Positions 39,545-49,634 of a stretch of DNA of 64,000 nucleotides are shown piece after piece. The position numbers were made by a program, and so were the translations under genes. This DNA is from Rikenellaceae bacterium (GTDB lineage Bacteria; Bacteroidota; Bacteroidia; Bacteroidales; Rikenellaceae). A model generated the notes under the pieces. That model did no database searches and had not been told where the DNA came from. It saw nothing but the letters and a program-made list of their open reading frames with translations. The DNA is taken from assembly GCA_015060065.1 (NCBI GenBank), contig SUZF01000006.1, positions 30,207 to 94,206 of the forward strand, in the 5' to 3' direction. The stretch's first letter is position 1; each line of letters begins with the position of its first letter.

Positions 39545-41686
39545 TTACTGAATCATGATCATTGCTGCATCACTCTGCACATTGTCGCCCTCGGCTACGA
39601 GAACTTCGACAACCGTGCCGGCATAGTCCGTGCTGATGGAGTTCTCCATCTTCATTGCTTCGAGTATAACTACCTCGTCGCCTGCCGATACCTTATCGCC
39701 AACCTTAACCTTAATCGAGATTACGCGACCCGGCAGCGGAGCGGTTACGGCATTCTTGGGGCCTGATGCTGCGGGAGCCGCAGCCTCGGCTGCTTTGGGA
39801 GCCGCCTGCGGAGCGTCAGCCTCGGCAACAATCTCAATCATTGCGGTATCGCTCTGAACATTGTCACCCTCCTTAACCAGAATCTGCTTAACGACACCGG
39901 AGAAGTCGGAGGTAATCGAGTTTTCCATCTTCATTGCTTCGAGAATCATAACCTCGTCGCCTGCCGATACCTTATCGCCAACCTTAACCTTAATCGAGAT
40001 TACACGACCCGGCAGCGGAGCGTTGATAGTATTGCCCGTAACAGCAACCTTCTCCTCGGCTTTTACCTCTGCCTTCGGAGCCTCGGTTGCGGGAGCCTCG
40101 GCGGGCTTCTGTGCCTCGTAAGCCTTGACCTTCGAGTTGGTCAGGTAGGTCTTGGCAACCATTGGGAAGAGTTCGAGCAACAGCACCTCCTTCTCGTTGG
40201 CAGCAAGTTTTACACCACCAGCCTCCGGAAGTTCGGGATTGGGCTGCATCTGGTATTTCGAGGTGTCGTAGGGAGTCTCCTCGCGCACACCGCAAATCTT
40301 GAAGCGGAATTCGGGGTCAATCTTGACCGGAGTATGTCCGTATTCGCCCTTCACAAGGCTCACGAACTGCGCGCTCTTGGTTGTGTACATTGCGCGACCA
40401 GCCTTCTCATCCATAGCGCAACTTACCGCCTGCGCACCTACAATCTGCGAGGTGGGAGTTACCAACGGAGGCAGACCGGCACTCAAACGTACCGAAGGAA
40501 TGAGTTCCATAGCGCGGGGCAGGATATCCTCGGCTTTGAGTTGTTGAAGTTGGGCAACCATATTCGAGTACATACCACCCGGAATCTCTGCCTTCTGAAC
40601 AAGTTCATTCGGAGCGGGGAAGCCGAAGTATGCCTCAATCTTCTGTGCTGCATCGAGCAGAGTCGCGAAATCATCCTTCGCTGCGGCAGCAACTGCACGG
40701 TCGAGTTGAGCCTCAACCTCGGCAGGAGTTGCATCTGTTACGGGGTTGAAGGGCTTCGGAGCGGGTTTGTCGGCACCAAATACCGAGACGTTGAGTTCGG
40801 TGCGGATGCTCTTCAACTGCTCGTTAATCTTTGCCACAGCCTCCATATTGACACCGAGGTCGATGCCGAGTTTCTGGCAGAAGAGATATACAAGTTCCAA
40901 TGCAGGTGCGCCCGTGCCACCACCAAACCACCAGCAGTTGGTATCGACAACATCAACACCGGCAGCGATAGCCGCATATACCGAAGCCAGACCATAACCC
41001 GGAGTACAGTGGGTGTGGAAATCTACGGGGATGCCCGTGGCAGCCTTTAATTTCTTAACGAGTGCGCTCACTCGCTGGGGAGGGATAAGTCCCGACATAT
41101 CCTTGATGGTAATCATATCCGCACCAAGCGCCGCAAGTTGTTTTGCCTTATCGACAAAATATTCGTCAGTAAATACGGGTGCAGGGTTTTTCTTGCCTGT
41201 AAGTTTATCCCACAATGAGAGTTTCGGATATTTCGGATCCACGGTGTAGCAGACTGCGCAGTCTGCAATACCGCCATATTTCTTTACATATTTAATGGTC
41301 GATTTTACATTATCGACATCATTCAAGCAGTCGAAGATACGCATAATTCCCAGACCGCTCTCGATAGAGTTGCGGCAGAAACCATCGATAATCTCGTCAG
41401 TGTAGGGTGCATAACCGAAGAGGTTACGACCACGTGAGAGAGCCGTCAGTTTCGAAACATCACCCACAGCCTTGTGGATGGTTTCAAGACGTGTCCAAGG
41501 ATTCTCGCCAAGGTAACGCATTACCGAGTCGGGTACGGCACCGCCCCAGACCTCCATTGCGAAGAAGCCTGCATCTTTGTAGTAGGGCAGACACTTGTCA
41601 ATCTGCGCCTGATTCATACGGGTTGCAAACGAGGACTGCTGTCCGTCGCGCAAGGTAAGATCTCTAATTTTAAGAACTTTTGCCAT
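39545..41686 (-). CDS. Pyruvate carboxylase subunit B / oxaloacetate decarboxylase alpha subunit with two biotinyl domains
   Basis: 713 aa; LRDGQQSSFATRM carboxyltransferase domain; two AMKMEN biotinylation motifs in tandem C-terminal domains. Confidence 0.9.
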   Translation of the reverse strand: MAKVLKIRDLTLRDGQQSSFATRMNQAQIDKCLPYYKDAGFFAMEVWGGAVPDSVMRYLGENPWTRLETIHKAVGDVSKLTALSRGRNLFGYAPYTDEIIDGFCRNSIESGLGIMRIFDCLNDVDNVKSTIKYVKKYGGIADCAVCYTVDPKYPKLSLWDKLTGKKNPAPVFTDEYFVDKAKQLAALGADMITIKDMSGLIPPQRVSALVKKLKAATGIPVDFHTHCTPGYGLASVYAAIAAGVDVVDTNCWWFGGGTGAPALELVYLFCQKLGIDLGVNMEAVAKINEQLKSIRTELNVSVFGADKPAPKPFNPVTDATPAEVEAQLDRAVAAAAKDDFATLLDAAQKIEAYFGFPAPNELVQKAEIPGGMYSNMVAQLQQLKAEDILPRAMELIPSVRLSAGLPPLVTPTSQIVGAQAVSCAMDEKAGRAMYTTKSAQFVSLVKGEYGHTPVKIDPEFRFKICGVREETPYDTSKYQMQPNPELPEAGGVKLAANEKEVLLLELFPMVAKTYLTNSKVKAYEAQKPAEAPATEAPKAEVKAEEKVAVTGNTINAPLPGRVISIKVKVGDKVSAGDEVMILEAMKMENSITSDFSGVVKQILVKEGDNVQSDTAMIEIVAEADAPQAAPKAAEAAAPAASGPKNAVTAPLPGRVISIKVKVGDKVSAGDEVVILEAMKMENSISTDYAGTVVEVLVAEGDNVQSDAAMIMIQ

Positions 41687-41916
41687 ATTTCAAAATTTTT
41701 AAGGTATTTGCATATATCATAAACGTAATAACAAATATAGTAAATAAAATTGAATAACTATCCTTTTAGGCGACTTTTTTTATATCTTTGTCCAAAGGTT
41801 GGCAGTTTTTAGGTAATGAAAGGTAATAAACGCTGCCCGATTGGAGGTTTTTGAAAAGATGCAGGATGCAAAAATCCTGCACGCTTGACCACTTTAACTA
41901 TCATTGAATTTGCAAT

Positions 41917-42807
41917 ATGGCTCATAATATGCGCACTGTGGCAATGCCCCTCGGAATGGTTGTCGGGGCGTTGTTCTGCCGACAGATAACCTTGCTCGAA
42001 GAGTGGTCGCACGGAATGATTACCCCCGTGCTTATCTTTATGATGCTATTTCTCACCTATTGTAACGTGGATATCCGACGTGTGCGTTTGTCGTGGATGC
42101 ACCTATGGCTGCTGCTTATCCAATTTGTGGGGAGTGTCGGCATATATTGTCTGCTTTTGCCATTGGGCGAGGTCGTGGCGCAGGGTGCGATGATGTGCGT
42201 CTTGGCTCCAATCGCTATGGCTGCCGTGGTTATCGGAGGGATGCTCGGTGCCGACACCGAGTCGATGGCGGCATTCTCGCTACTCTGTAACCTCACGACG
42301 GCTCTGGTTGCACCGGTGATACTGCACTTTGCCGGTGGCGAGGGTTGCACCTTTGTCGAGATTATGTCGAGGGTAGCCCCGCTGCTGATTCTGCCCTTTG
42401 TTGTGGGGCAGTTGTGTCGATATGTGGTCAAACCTGTGGCACGCTGGGCGGAGCAGCACAAGAACGCAACATTCTACATTTGGCTTATCTCGCTGATAAT
42501 CATTATTGGCCGTACAACCTCGTTTGTCATTGACCAGACGGCAGAGAATGGCGAACTCGAAATCATTATGGCTGTCGTGTCGGCTGTGATTTGCGTGTGT
42601 CAGTTCGCCATAGGCAAATGGTTGGGCAGAAAGTATGGCGATAGCGCGGCAGGAGGGCAGTCCCTTGGTCAGAAGAATACGGTGCTGGCGATATGGATGG
42701 CGCAGTCGTTCCTCAATCCGCTCTCATCGGTTGCCCCGACGGCTTATATTGTCTGGCAGAATGCCGTCAATTCGTGGCAACTATACAAAAAATCAATCGA
42801 TAATTGA
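41917..42807 (+). CDS. Bile acid:sodium symporter (BASS/SBF-like) family transporter
   Basis: 296 aa multi-TM; LAPIAMAAVVIGGMLGADTESMAAFSLLCNLTTALVAPVI; GQKNTVLAIWMAQSFLNPLSSVAPTAYIVWQN. Confidence 0.7.
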   Translation: MAHNMRTVAMPLGMVVGALFCRQITLLEEWSHGMITPVLIFMMLFLTYCNVDIRRVRLSWMHLWLLLIQFVGSVGIYCLLLPLGEVVAQGAMMCVLAPIAMAAVVIGGMLGADTESMAAFSLLCNLTTALVAPVILHFAGGEGCTFVEIMSRVAPLLILPFVVGQLCRYVVKPVARWAEQHKNATFYIWLISLIIIIGRTTSFVIDQTAENGELEIIMAVVSAVICVCQFAIGKWLGRKYGDSAAGGQSLGQKNTVLAIWMAQSFLNPLSSVAPTAYIVWQNAVNSWQLYKKSIDN

Positions 42808-42810
42808 CAA

Positions 42811-43179
42811 TTACTTCTTAAAGATAAAGAAGACCGCCAAGACAAGGCAGATAAAGCCTGCGAGATGATTCCAACGCAGCGGCTCGCTCTTCATAAAGAG
42901 CGTCACCAGGACCGTAAAGACGAGTAACGACACAACCTCCTGAATAACTTTCAGTTTCCAGATGTTGAAGGGGCCTCCGAAATTGACACTTCCGAGTCGG
43001 TTGGCGGGGACTTGCAGACAGTACTCAAAGAAGGCAATCAGCCAACTAAAAACCACGATAGCATAGACTCCGAAGCGCTCCAAACGCGATTTGAACATTA
43101 TCTGACCATACCACGCCAAGGTCATAAAGGCATTCGAGCAGACCAACAGCAACACCGAGCCGATTCCGCGTAACATCAT
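42811..43179 (-). CDS. DMT family protein (DUF486)
   Basis: Start at MMLRGIGSVLLLVCSNAFMTLAWYGQI; VPANRLGSVNFGGPFNIWKLKVIQEVVSLLVF. Confidence 0.85.
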   Translation of the reverse strand: MMLRGIGSVLLLVCSNAFMTLAWYGQIMFKSRLERFGVYAIVVFSWLIAFFEYCLQVPANRLGSVNFGGPFNIWKLKVIQEVVSLLVFTVLVTLFMKSEPLRWNHLAGFICLVLAVFFIFKK

Positions 43180-43297
43180 AATTGTCGTTTTTTGAGTCGT
43201 TTCAGACCATTTGTTTTCAATTCGGCCGCAAAAATAATCATATTTTGCTGTTGTTGGTACCCGAAAACAGAAAATTTCGAAAGAGTGCAGACAAATA

Positions 43298-43340
43298 AAC
43301 TCCGCCCCTGTATTAGGGGAGGTGCCCGCAGGGCGGAGGG
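43298..43340 (+). repeat. Dispersed hairpin repeat family 2, copy 1
   Basis: AACTCCGCCCCTGTATTAGGGGAGGTGCCCGCAGGGCGGAGGG; homologous to 51017-51061 with compensatory stem differences. Confidence 0.75.
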
Positions 43341-43349
43341 TGCTATTTG

Positions 43350-45638
43350 TCAATATCCCGGATTTTGTGAAATGTATTTATTTGTATTGAGTTCATCCTG
43401 CGGTATCGGGAATAGTAGTTGATACTCCTCGATTTGACATTCACTTATAGCCAACCCGCTTCGTTTTAGGAATGCAAAGAAAGTTCCGCCGTGAAGTAAC
43501 AAACTTTCTCGCAACTCTTTTATCTTCATGAGCGTTTTACTCTCGTTTAATGTTATGTTTTTTGCTTCTACGACATCTGTAATATATTGCTCGGCATCGC
43601 TCTCTTTACCTGCTTTGTACAAGCACTCCGCAATAGAGAGATAAACATCGCTCAATGTAATATATGGCATTACGTCTGGTTGTGTTATCCTAACGCTATT
43701 GCGTGTGCCGGCATTATAAATCAGTGCAAATATAACCTCTGAACTCTCGGTAATATCTATGATATCGGTATTTATGGAGGGCTTGAAATTGGTTGATGCA
43801 ACCAAATTATAGAAGCCATTTTCAATAACCTTCTGCAACAATGGCAGAGCCAAATTATAATTACCCTCGTACATGTGAATATTCGCCAATAGTACTCTGG
43901 CTACATCTTTCGAAGCAAAGAAAAACCCATTTGCATCTTTTATTGATTCGTTCCGTTTCTCTGGTAGATTTGCTATCGCTACCGTAAGATTTGCTTTTAA
44001 GTTGTCAAACACCTTTTGGGGCGAACTACTCGGTATGCCACCTTGGCTATACAGATTCTCAAACATCTCATAATCTGTAATATATGGAATATTGCCCCAA
44101 GCATATACCAAATTTGAATAGTATATTGCGCTCAAAACATTGCAATAATCGGCATACACATTGAGTCGGGTGCTATCTAATTGTTTGAGTAGCAGAAGAT
44201 CCCTATTGGCTGTGTAAAAATGCCCCCATGCCTTGCTAATCATGCTATGACTCGGATATATGTCATCTTCGACCAAGTTTGTCGATTTGTTGTGGCAGTA
44301 ATATTGTTCGATTATGTTATAACAACTTAATCCATACGCCATTGTATTTGCAATGCCTTCCACGATAGTTGTCGCATCATTTCCAAGTAGGGGTGTTTCG
44401 GATATCGGAATGTTCAACGCGCCACCACTTTGATTTAATGTTAAGGATGCAACGATATTGCCGATGTAGTCATATAGCAATATATCCTTGTGCTGATTAT
44501 TGCGTGATGTCAATTTCGATACAGATATACGCAGGGTATTCTCTTCGATTTGACACTCACATTCAATAGGTTTATCCATGAAAAAGGACTCGTCGTACCC
44601 TTCATACATACTAATATTGATAACTTGGTCGGGCAGAGTTGGATTTGTCGAGATTTCATAATCTACTTGTGGCTCCAAAAATAGAGGAATCGGGGAGTCT
44701 ATTCGTATAGTGTAAGAGCCACCTTCGTTGGGAATATCGATACTCTGTTTATCTAACCTGACAGACTCTCCATCTCCAAGAATCTCATTGCCGGCCAAAC
44801 CATCGCTATTCCAGTCGATGTAACGAGATAAATCTTTAACATTGACTGAAATACCAAGTTCTGTATATCTGGACGTGATGTTTTCCCTAATACTCGGCAA
44901 TATGGCTGCTAACTTTCGCTTATCGTCGTTTATTTGCGACTGATTTGTTCCCGAAAAAAGACCATCATCCCCGAAATCACGGCTCAATTTTGCTAAATAT
45001 TCTGTTAGTGCCGCCTCGCTTCTGTCCATCAATAGCAGGGATGATATTGCTATCAATACCGCAGAGTTGTCATTGCCCTCCATTATGGAGAAGGTGGAGG
45101 TATCCTCGTTTGTAAAATCCCCTAATCCGAATGCCTCAAATAGTTCTTTTTGCGCTTGCTTATTGGCGTCAGGAAAACTAATACCGGAATCGACAAGGGT
45201 CTGTATTCGTGCATATTTTAGGTGGGTTAAGATATTTACATTAACGGACTCGCAATCTCTTAAATCTGCAAAACCTCTCAATGTCAGTGTGCCGATAGAC
45301 AATTCTCCTTTTACCTCATTGAAGAAGTAACCATTTGCCATTAAATCGGCATAGGGAGTCAAAAACTCCCTTTTACCTAAAACAAAATTGCCGAGGTTGT
45401 CTGTGATGGTGGTATTGTACATACTACCCAATACCTGCAACTGTTCGTCTAATGGTTGGATTGTAATTGTCGAGCCACTGATATATGGACCTTTTTCGAC
45501 CTTTCCGCAGATATCGTATGTTTGCGGGCGTGTATGCTCGGTGATATTTTCGCAAGATGATACAGTTAAACCTGCAAGTAATAGCGTAAGAGAAACTATG
45601 ATATATCTCATAAGTCTATGTATTAGCGTGATTCGCAA
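43350..45638 (-). CDS. Large lipoprotein with SusD/RagB-like C-terminal half and unrelated N-terminal region
   Basis: 762 aa; lipobox VSSC; VLSAIYYSNLVYAWGNIPYIT..., YITLSDVYLSIAECLYKAGKESDAEQYI, LFPIPQDELNTNKYISQNPGY; N-terminal YDICGKVEKGPYISGSTITIQPLD. Confidence 0.7.
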   Translation of the reverse strand: MRITLIHRLMRYIIVSLTLLLAGLTVSSCENITEHTRPQTYDICGKVEKGPYISGSTITIQPLDEQLQVLGSMYNTTITDNLGNFVLGKREFLTPYADLMANGYFFNEVKGELSIGTLTLRGFADLRDCESVNVNILTHLKYARIQTLVDSGISFPDANKQAQKELFEAFGLGDFTNEDTSTFSIMEGNDNSAVLIAISSLLLMDRSEAALTEYLAKLSRDFGDDGLFSGTNQSQINDDKRKLAAILPSIRENITSRYTELGISVNVKDLSRYIDWNSDGLAGNEILGDGESVRLDKQSIDIPNEGGSYTIRIDSPIPLFLEPQVDYEISTNPTLPDQVINISMYEGYDESFFMDKPIECECQIEENTLRISVSKLTSRNNQHKDILLYDYIGNIVASLTLNQSGGALNIPISETPLLGNDATTIVEGIANTMAYGLSCYNIIEQYYCHNKSTNLVEDDIYPSHSMISKAWGHFYTANRDLLLLKQLDSTRLNVYADYCNVLSAIYYSNLVYAWGNIPYITDYEMFENLYSQGGIPSSSPQKVFDNLKANLTVAIANLPEKRNESIKDANGFFFASKDVARVLLANIHMYEGNYNLALPLLQKVIENGFYNLVASTNFKPSINTDIIDITESSEVIFALIYNAGTRNSVRITQPDVMPYITLSDVYLSIAECLYKAGKESDAEQYITDVVEAKNITLNESKTLMKIKELRESLLLHGGTFFAFLKRSGLAISECQIEEYQLLFPIPQDELNTNKYISQNPGY

Positions 45639-45667
45639 AATTATAAAATTTTTCGTAATATTGCACT

Positions 45668-46459
45668 ATGAATTACGCATTGATTACAGGTGCATCGTCG
45701 GGCATTGGGCTTGAATATGCACGCCAACTTGCCTCCAAGGGGCATAATCTTGTTATCGTCAGCAATCAAGACGAGGCGAATCGACGTGTTGCTACGGAAC
45801 TATCGAAACAATACGGGGTTGAGGCTCTGCCGCTCTATGCCGACCTCTCGCAAGTCGATTCGGCACAAATGGTCTATGATTGGTGTCACGAAAACGGCAT
45901 CGAGGTCGATATTCTGATTAACAATGCCGGAATGTTGCTCTTCTCGACCCTCGAACATACCGACCCTGCGCGAATCAACACCTTGCTAAATCTACACTGC
46001 ACCACACCGACACACCTCTGCCGCTTGTTCGGTGCGGATATGAAGGCTCGTGGCAGGGGGCATATTCTGATTATGTCATCAATCGCTGCGTGGCTGCCCT
46101 TCCCGACAATCTCGCTCTATGCAGCATCGAAGACCTACCTGCGCAGTTTTGCACAGTCGCTATGGTACGAGTTGCGCGACTATGGTGTAAGTGTGACGGT
46201 AGTATTCCCCTCGGCAGTAGATACTCCGCTCTATGATTTGGGCGAGAAGCCACGACGCTGGCTGTTGCGTTTCGGGGTTATGACAACGGCAGAATCACTT
46301 GCACGAAAGGGTTTGCGTGCAATGTTCCGCCGCAGAAGAAGATCTATTCCGGGATTTCTGCCCAAGGTGGAGTACGCTATCTGCGCCATACTGCCGGCAC
46401 ATGCGCTGATACCTATCTTGAAATTGCCAATTGTCAAACGACTGCTGGCAAAATTATAG
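45668..46459 (+). CDS. SDR family NAD(P)-dependent oxidoreductase
   Basis: 263 aa; TGASSGIGLEYA, LINNAGM, SLYAASKTYLRSF. Confidence 0.88.
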   Translation: MNYALITGASSGIGLEYARQLASKGHNLVIVSNQDEANRRVATELSKQYGVEALPLYADLSQVDSAQMVYDWCHENGIEVDILINNAGMLLFSTLEHTDPARINTLLNLHCTTPTHLCRLFGADMKARGRGHILIMSSIAAWLPFPTISLYAASKTYLRSFAQSLWYELRDYGVSVTVVFPSAVDTPLYDLGEKPRRWLLRFGVMTTAESLARKGLRAMFRRRRRSIPGFLPKVEYAICAILPAHALIPILKLPIVKRLLAKL

Positions 46460-46467
46460 GAATCGTA

Positions 46468-47118
46468 TTACAAATTGCTTAAAACCTCGTAATTAACTTC
46501 GCCAAAAGAGTCGATTATAAGGTCTGCACCTGCCGCTTCGAGTCGCTCGCGAGGCAGGGTAGTGGTTATGGTTACGACCTTCATACCGGCAGCCTTTGCC
46601 GCCTCGACTCCCGACACGGCATCCTCAAAAACGATACACTCCTCCGGTTGCAGGCCAAGCCTCTTGGCTGCGGTGAGGAATATTTCGGGCGAGGGCTTGC
46701 AGTGGGTGACATCGTTGGCACAGACCGACGCCTCAAACCAACGCTCCAAGCCGCACTTCTCCCACGTCAGCGAAACATTCTCGATACAGCCTGACGAGCC
46801 GATCGAACACTTTATGCCGTGTGTCTTTATGCCATCGAGGAACTCTGCCAATCCGGGCATAAGTTCTGCTTTCGGGGCATACAACTCGCGAAAAATAGCC
46901 TCCGCCTCATCATTCAGCGACTCTGCGCCTCTCTCGGCAAGTTGTTCGGGGAGTAGCACTGCAAAGACCTGATCAGGTCCCAAACCGGCAAATTGACTCA
47001 CATCGCCTCCCCAATGAGTTGAGTTGTAACGCTCACACATCACATTCAACGCCTCGGTGTGCGACGGCATACTATCAATCAGCACACCATCCATATCGAA
47101 AATTAGACCTTTGAACAT
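46468..47118 (-). CDS. HAD family phosphatase (beta-phosphoglucomutase-like)
   Basis: 216 aa; GLIFDMDGVLIDSMPSH, KPSPEIFLTAAKRLGLQPEECIVFEDAVSGVEAAKAAGM. Confidence 0.9.
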   Translation of the reverse strand: MFKGLIFDMDGVLIDSMPSHTEALNVMCERYNSTHWGGDVSQFAGLGPDQVFAVLLPEQLAERGAESLNDEAEAIFRELYAPKAELMPGLAEFLDGIKTHGIKCSIGSSGCIENVSLTWEKCGLERWFEASVCANDVTHCKPSPEIFLTAAKRLGLQPEECIVFEDAVSGVEAAKAAGMKVVTITTTLPRERLEAAGADLIIDSFGEVNYEVLSNL

Positions 47119-47127
47119 ATCGTTGAT

Positions 47128-48186
47128 TTATCTTTTGTCGTACATTTCGTCGTAATACTTCATATAGTCGCCCGACGTAACCCCATCGAGCCACTCCTCG
47201 TTATCCAAATACCAGCGCACCGTCTTCTCGATGCCCTCCTCGAACTGTACCTCCGTCTTCCAGCCGAGTTCTTGCTCTAATTTGGATGAGTCTATGGCGT
47301 AACGAAGGTCGTGACCTGCTCGATCTGTAACGAAGGTTATCAACTCCTCGGAATAGCCGTCGGGATTGCCCAAAAGTCGGTCGGCAACACCGATAATCAC
47401 ACGTACGAGGTCTATGTTCCGCCACTCGTTACCGCCTCCGATATTGTAGGTGTCGGCAACCTTGCCCTTATGGAAAATGAGGTCTATGGCGCGGGCATGT
47501 TCCTCGACGTAGAGCCAGTCGCGCACATTCTCGCCCTTGCCGTAGATGGGTAGCGGTTTGCGATGGCGGATGTTGTTTATCACAAGTGGAATCAACTTCT
47601 CCGGGAACTGATAGGGGCCATAGTTATTCGAGCAGTTGGTAATGATTGTCGGTAGCCCATACGTATCATGGAAGGCGCGGACAAAGTGGTCTGACGAGGC
47701 CTTCGAAGCCGAGTATGGCGAGTGCGGGTCGTAGCCGGTCGCCTCGGTAAAGGGGGTATCTTCCGAGCCTAACGCTCCATAGACCTCGTCGGTCGAGATG
47801 TGGTAGAAGAGTTTCCCCTCCCATGCCCCGTTCCACGCCTCGCGTGCCGCCTGCAACAGCGTGAGCGTACCCATGATGTTCGTGCGGGCAAAGGCGAATG
47901 GCTCTTTGATACTTCTATCGACGTGGCTCTCGGCAGCGAGATGAATCACGCCATCGATATCGTACTTGCGGAAAATCTCGCGCACGGCATCTGTGTCGCA
48001 GATGTCGCCACGCTCGAAGATGTAGTTCGGCTCACTCTCGATATCTCGCAGGTTGGCAAGGTTGCCGGCATAGGTCAGCGCATCGAGATTGACTATGCGG
48101 TATTCGGGATACTTGCGCACGAAGAGTCGTACCACGTGCGAGCCGATAAATCCCGCACCTCCGGTTATGAGGATGTTTCGTTTCAT
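47128..48186 (-). CDS. rfbB: dTDP-glucose 4,6-dehydratase
   Basis: 352 aa; ITGGAGFIGSHVVRLF, STDEVYGALG, YSASKASSDHFVRA. Confidence 0.95.
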   Translation of the reverse strand: MKRNILITGGAGFIGSHVVRLFVRKYPEYRIVNLDALTYAGNLANLRDIESEPNYIFERGDICDTDAVREIFRKYDIDGVIHLAAESHVDRSIKEPFAFARTNIMGTLTLLQAAREAWNGAWEGKLFYHISTDEVYGALGSEDTPFTEATGYDPHSPYSASKASSDHFVRAFHDTYGLPTIITNCSNNYGPYQFPEKLIPLVINNIRHRKPLPIYGKGENVRDWLYVEEHARAIDLIFHKGKVADTYNIGGGNEWRNIDLVRVIIGVADRLLGNPDGYSEELITFVTDRAGHDLRYAIDSSKLEQELGWKTEVQFEEGIEKTVRWYLDNEEWLDGVTSGDYMKYYDEMYDKR

Positions 48187-49070
48187 AATCTCGCGTTTTT
48201 AAGTGCGCCCATACGACGCAGACAGTAGAGCATCGACTCGCGCCAGTGGGGGATATCGATGCCGAATGTGGCTTTGAACTTGCTCTTGTCGAGTACCGAG
48301 TAGGGAGGTCGAGCAACCTTCGACGGGAATTCCGAAGAGTGGCAGGGTATGATTTTACACTCGTGACCTGCCGTAGCGGCAATCTCGCATGCGAAGTCGT
48401 ACCACGAGCATACCCCCTCATTTGCGAAGTGATATAATCCCTCGCGACCCTCATAGAGGTTGCCGTCGATTATCGAAAATATCGCCAACGCGAGGTCGCC
48501 GGCATAGGTGGGTGTGCCTACTTGGTCAAATACCACCTGCAAAGCCTTGTTCTCGGCAGTCAGTCGTAACATTGTTTTCAGGAAGTTGCCGCCAAATTCG
48601 GAGTATAACCACGCTGTACGCAGAATTATCGCCTTGCATCCCGCTTCGGCAATAGCCTGCTCTCCTGCAAGTTTCGTGCGCCCATAGACTCCGAGTGGTG
48701 CGGTCGCCATCTCCTCCGTGCGGGGCGTGTTGCCCTCGACACCGAAGACGTAGTCGGTGGATATGTGGATGAGCGTGGCTCCTGCTGTCTTGGCTGCCGC
48801 AGCGAGATTTGCCACAGCATCACAATTTATGCGCATCGCTGTCGCCTCATCCTCCTCGGCTCGCTCGACATTGGTGTAGGCGGCACAATTCACAATAACA
48901 TCGATAGTATTCTCGGCAAAGAATCGCTCCACAGCACCCCTGTCCGTAATATCCAACTCTGCCACATCGGTCGGGATATACTCATTGGGCGAGACTGCTC
49001 CCAATCGGCTCAACTCGCGACCCAACTGCCCGTTGGCACCTGTTATAAGTATGCGTTTGCGTTGCATCAT
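48183..49070 (-). CDS. rfbD: dTDP-4-dehydrorhamnose reductase
   Basis: Start at MMQRKRILITGANGQLGRELSRLG; NCAAYTNVERAEEDE, STDYVFG, YGRTKLAGEQ. Confidence 0.94.
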   Translation of the reverse strand: MMQRKRILITGANGQLGRELSRLGAVSPNEYIPTDVAELDITDRGAVERFFAENTIDVIVNCAAYTNVERAEEDEATAMRINCDAVANLAAAAKTAGATLIHISTDYVFGVEGNTPRTEEMATAPLGVYGRTKLAGEQAIAEAGCKAIILRTAWLYSEFGGNFLKTMLRLTAENKALQVVFDQVGTPTYAGDLALAIFSIIDGNLYEGREGLYHFANEGVCSWYDFACEIAATAGHECKIIPCHSSEFPSKVARPPYSVLDKSKFKATFGIDIPHWRESMLYCLRRMGALKNARL

Positions 49071-49077
49071 TATCACT

Positions 49078-49632
49078 CTATAATTCGAATAAATCCTCCA
49101 CGTCGGCAAGCAGCGGATTCTTCGCATCTTTTGCCGAGAGAATCACATCCTCTTCCGGAATACCCCAATCGATACCTATCGCAGGGTCGTTCCACGCTAT
49201 GCCGCGCTCCTCGGTCGGGGCGTAGGGGTTGTCGCATCGGTACTGAAACATAGCCTCCTCGCTCAATACCGCAAATCCGTGGGCGAATCCGCGCGGGATA
49301 AAGACTTGTCGCTTATTCTCTGCCGATAACTCCACGGCTACGTGCTTTCCGAATGTGGGCGACCCCTTGCGGATATCGACCGCCACGTCTAACACGCGAC
49401 CGGCAAGCACGCTTACCAACTTCGCCTGCGCAGCCTCGCCACGCTGGTAGTGCAGTCCGCGCACCACGCCATAGCGCGACTTCGAGAGATTCTCCTGCAC
49501 AAACCGCACGGGTGCAACCTCCTCGTCGAAGCGTCGCTGCGAGTATGCCTCACAGAACCATCCTCGCTCGTCGCCGTAAATCTCCGGGTCGATAATTACC
49601 ACACCCTCTATTTCGCTCTTCGTCACTCTCAT
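49078..49632 (-). CDS. rfbC: dTDP-4-dehydrorhamnose 3,5-epimerase
   Basis: 184 aa; GWFCEAYSQRRF, VRGLHYQRGEAAQAKLVSVLAGRVLDVAVDIRKGSPTFGKHV, IPRGFAHGFAVLS. Confidence 0.95.
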   Translation of the reverse strand: MRVTKSEIEGVVIIDPEIYGDERGWFCEAYSQRRFDEEVAPVRFVQENLSKSRYGVVRGLHYQRGEAAQAKLVSVLAGRVLDVAVDIRKGSPTFGKHVAVELSAENKRQVFIPRGFAHGFAVLSEEAMFQYRCDNPYAPTEERGIAWNDPAIGIDWGIPEEDVILSAKDAKNPLLADVEDLFEL

Positions 49633-49634
49633 CG

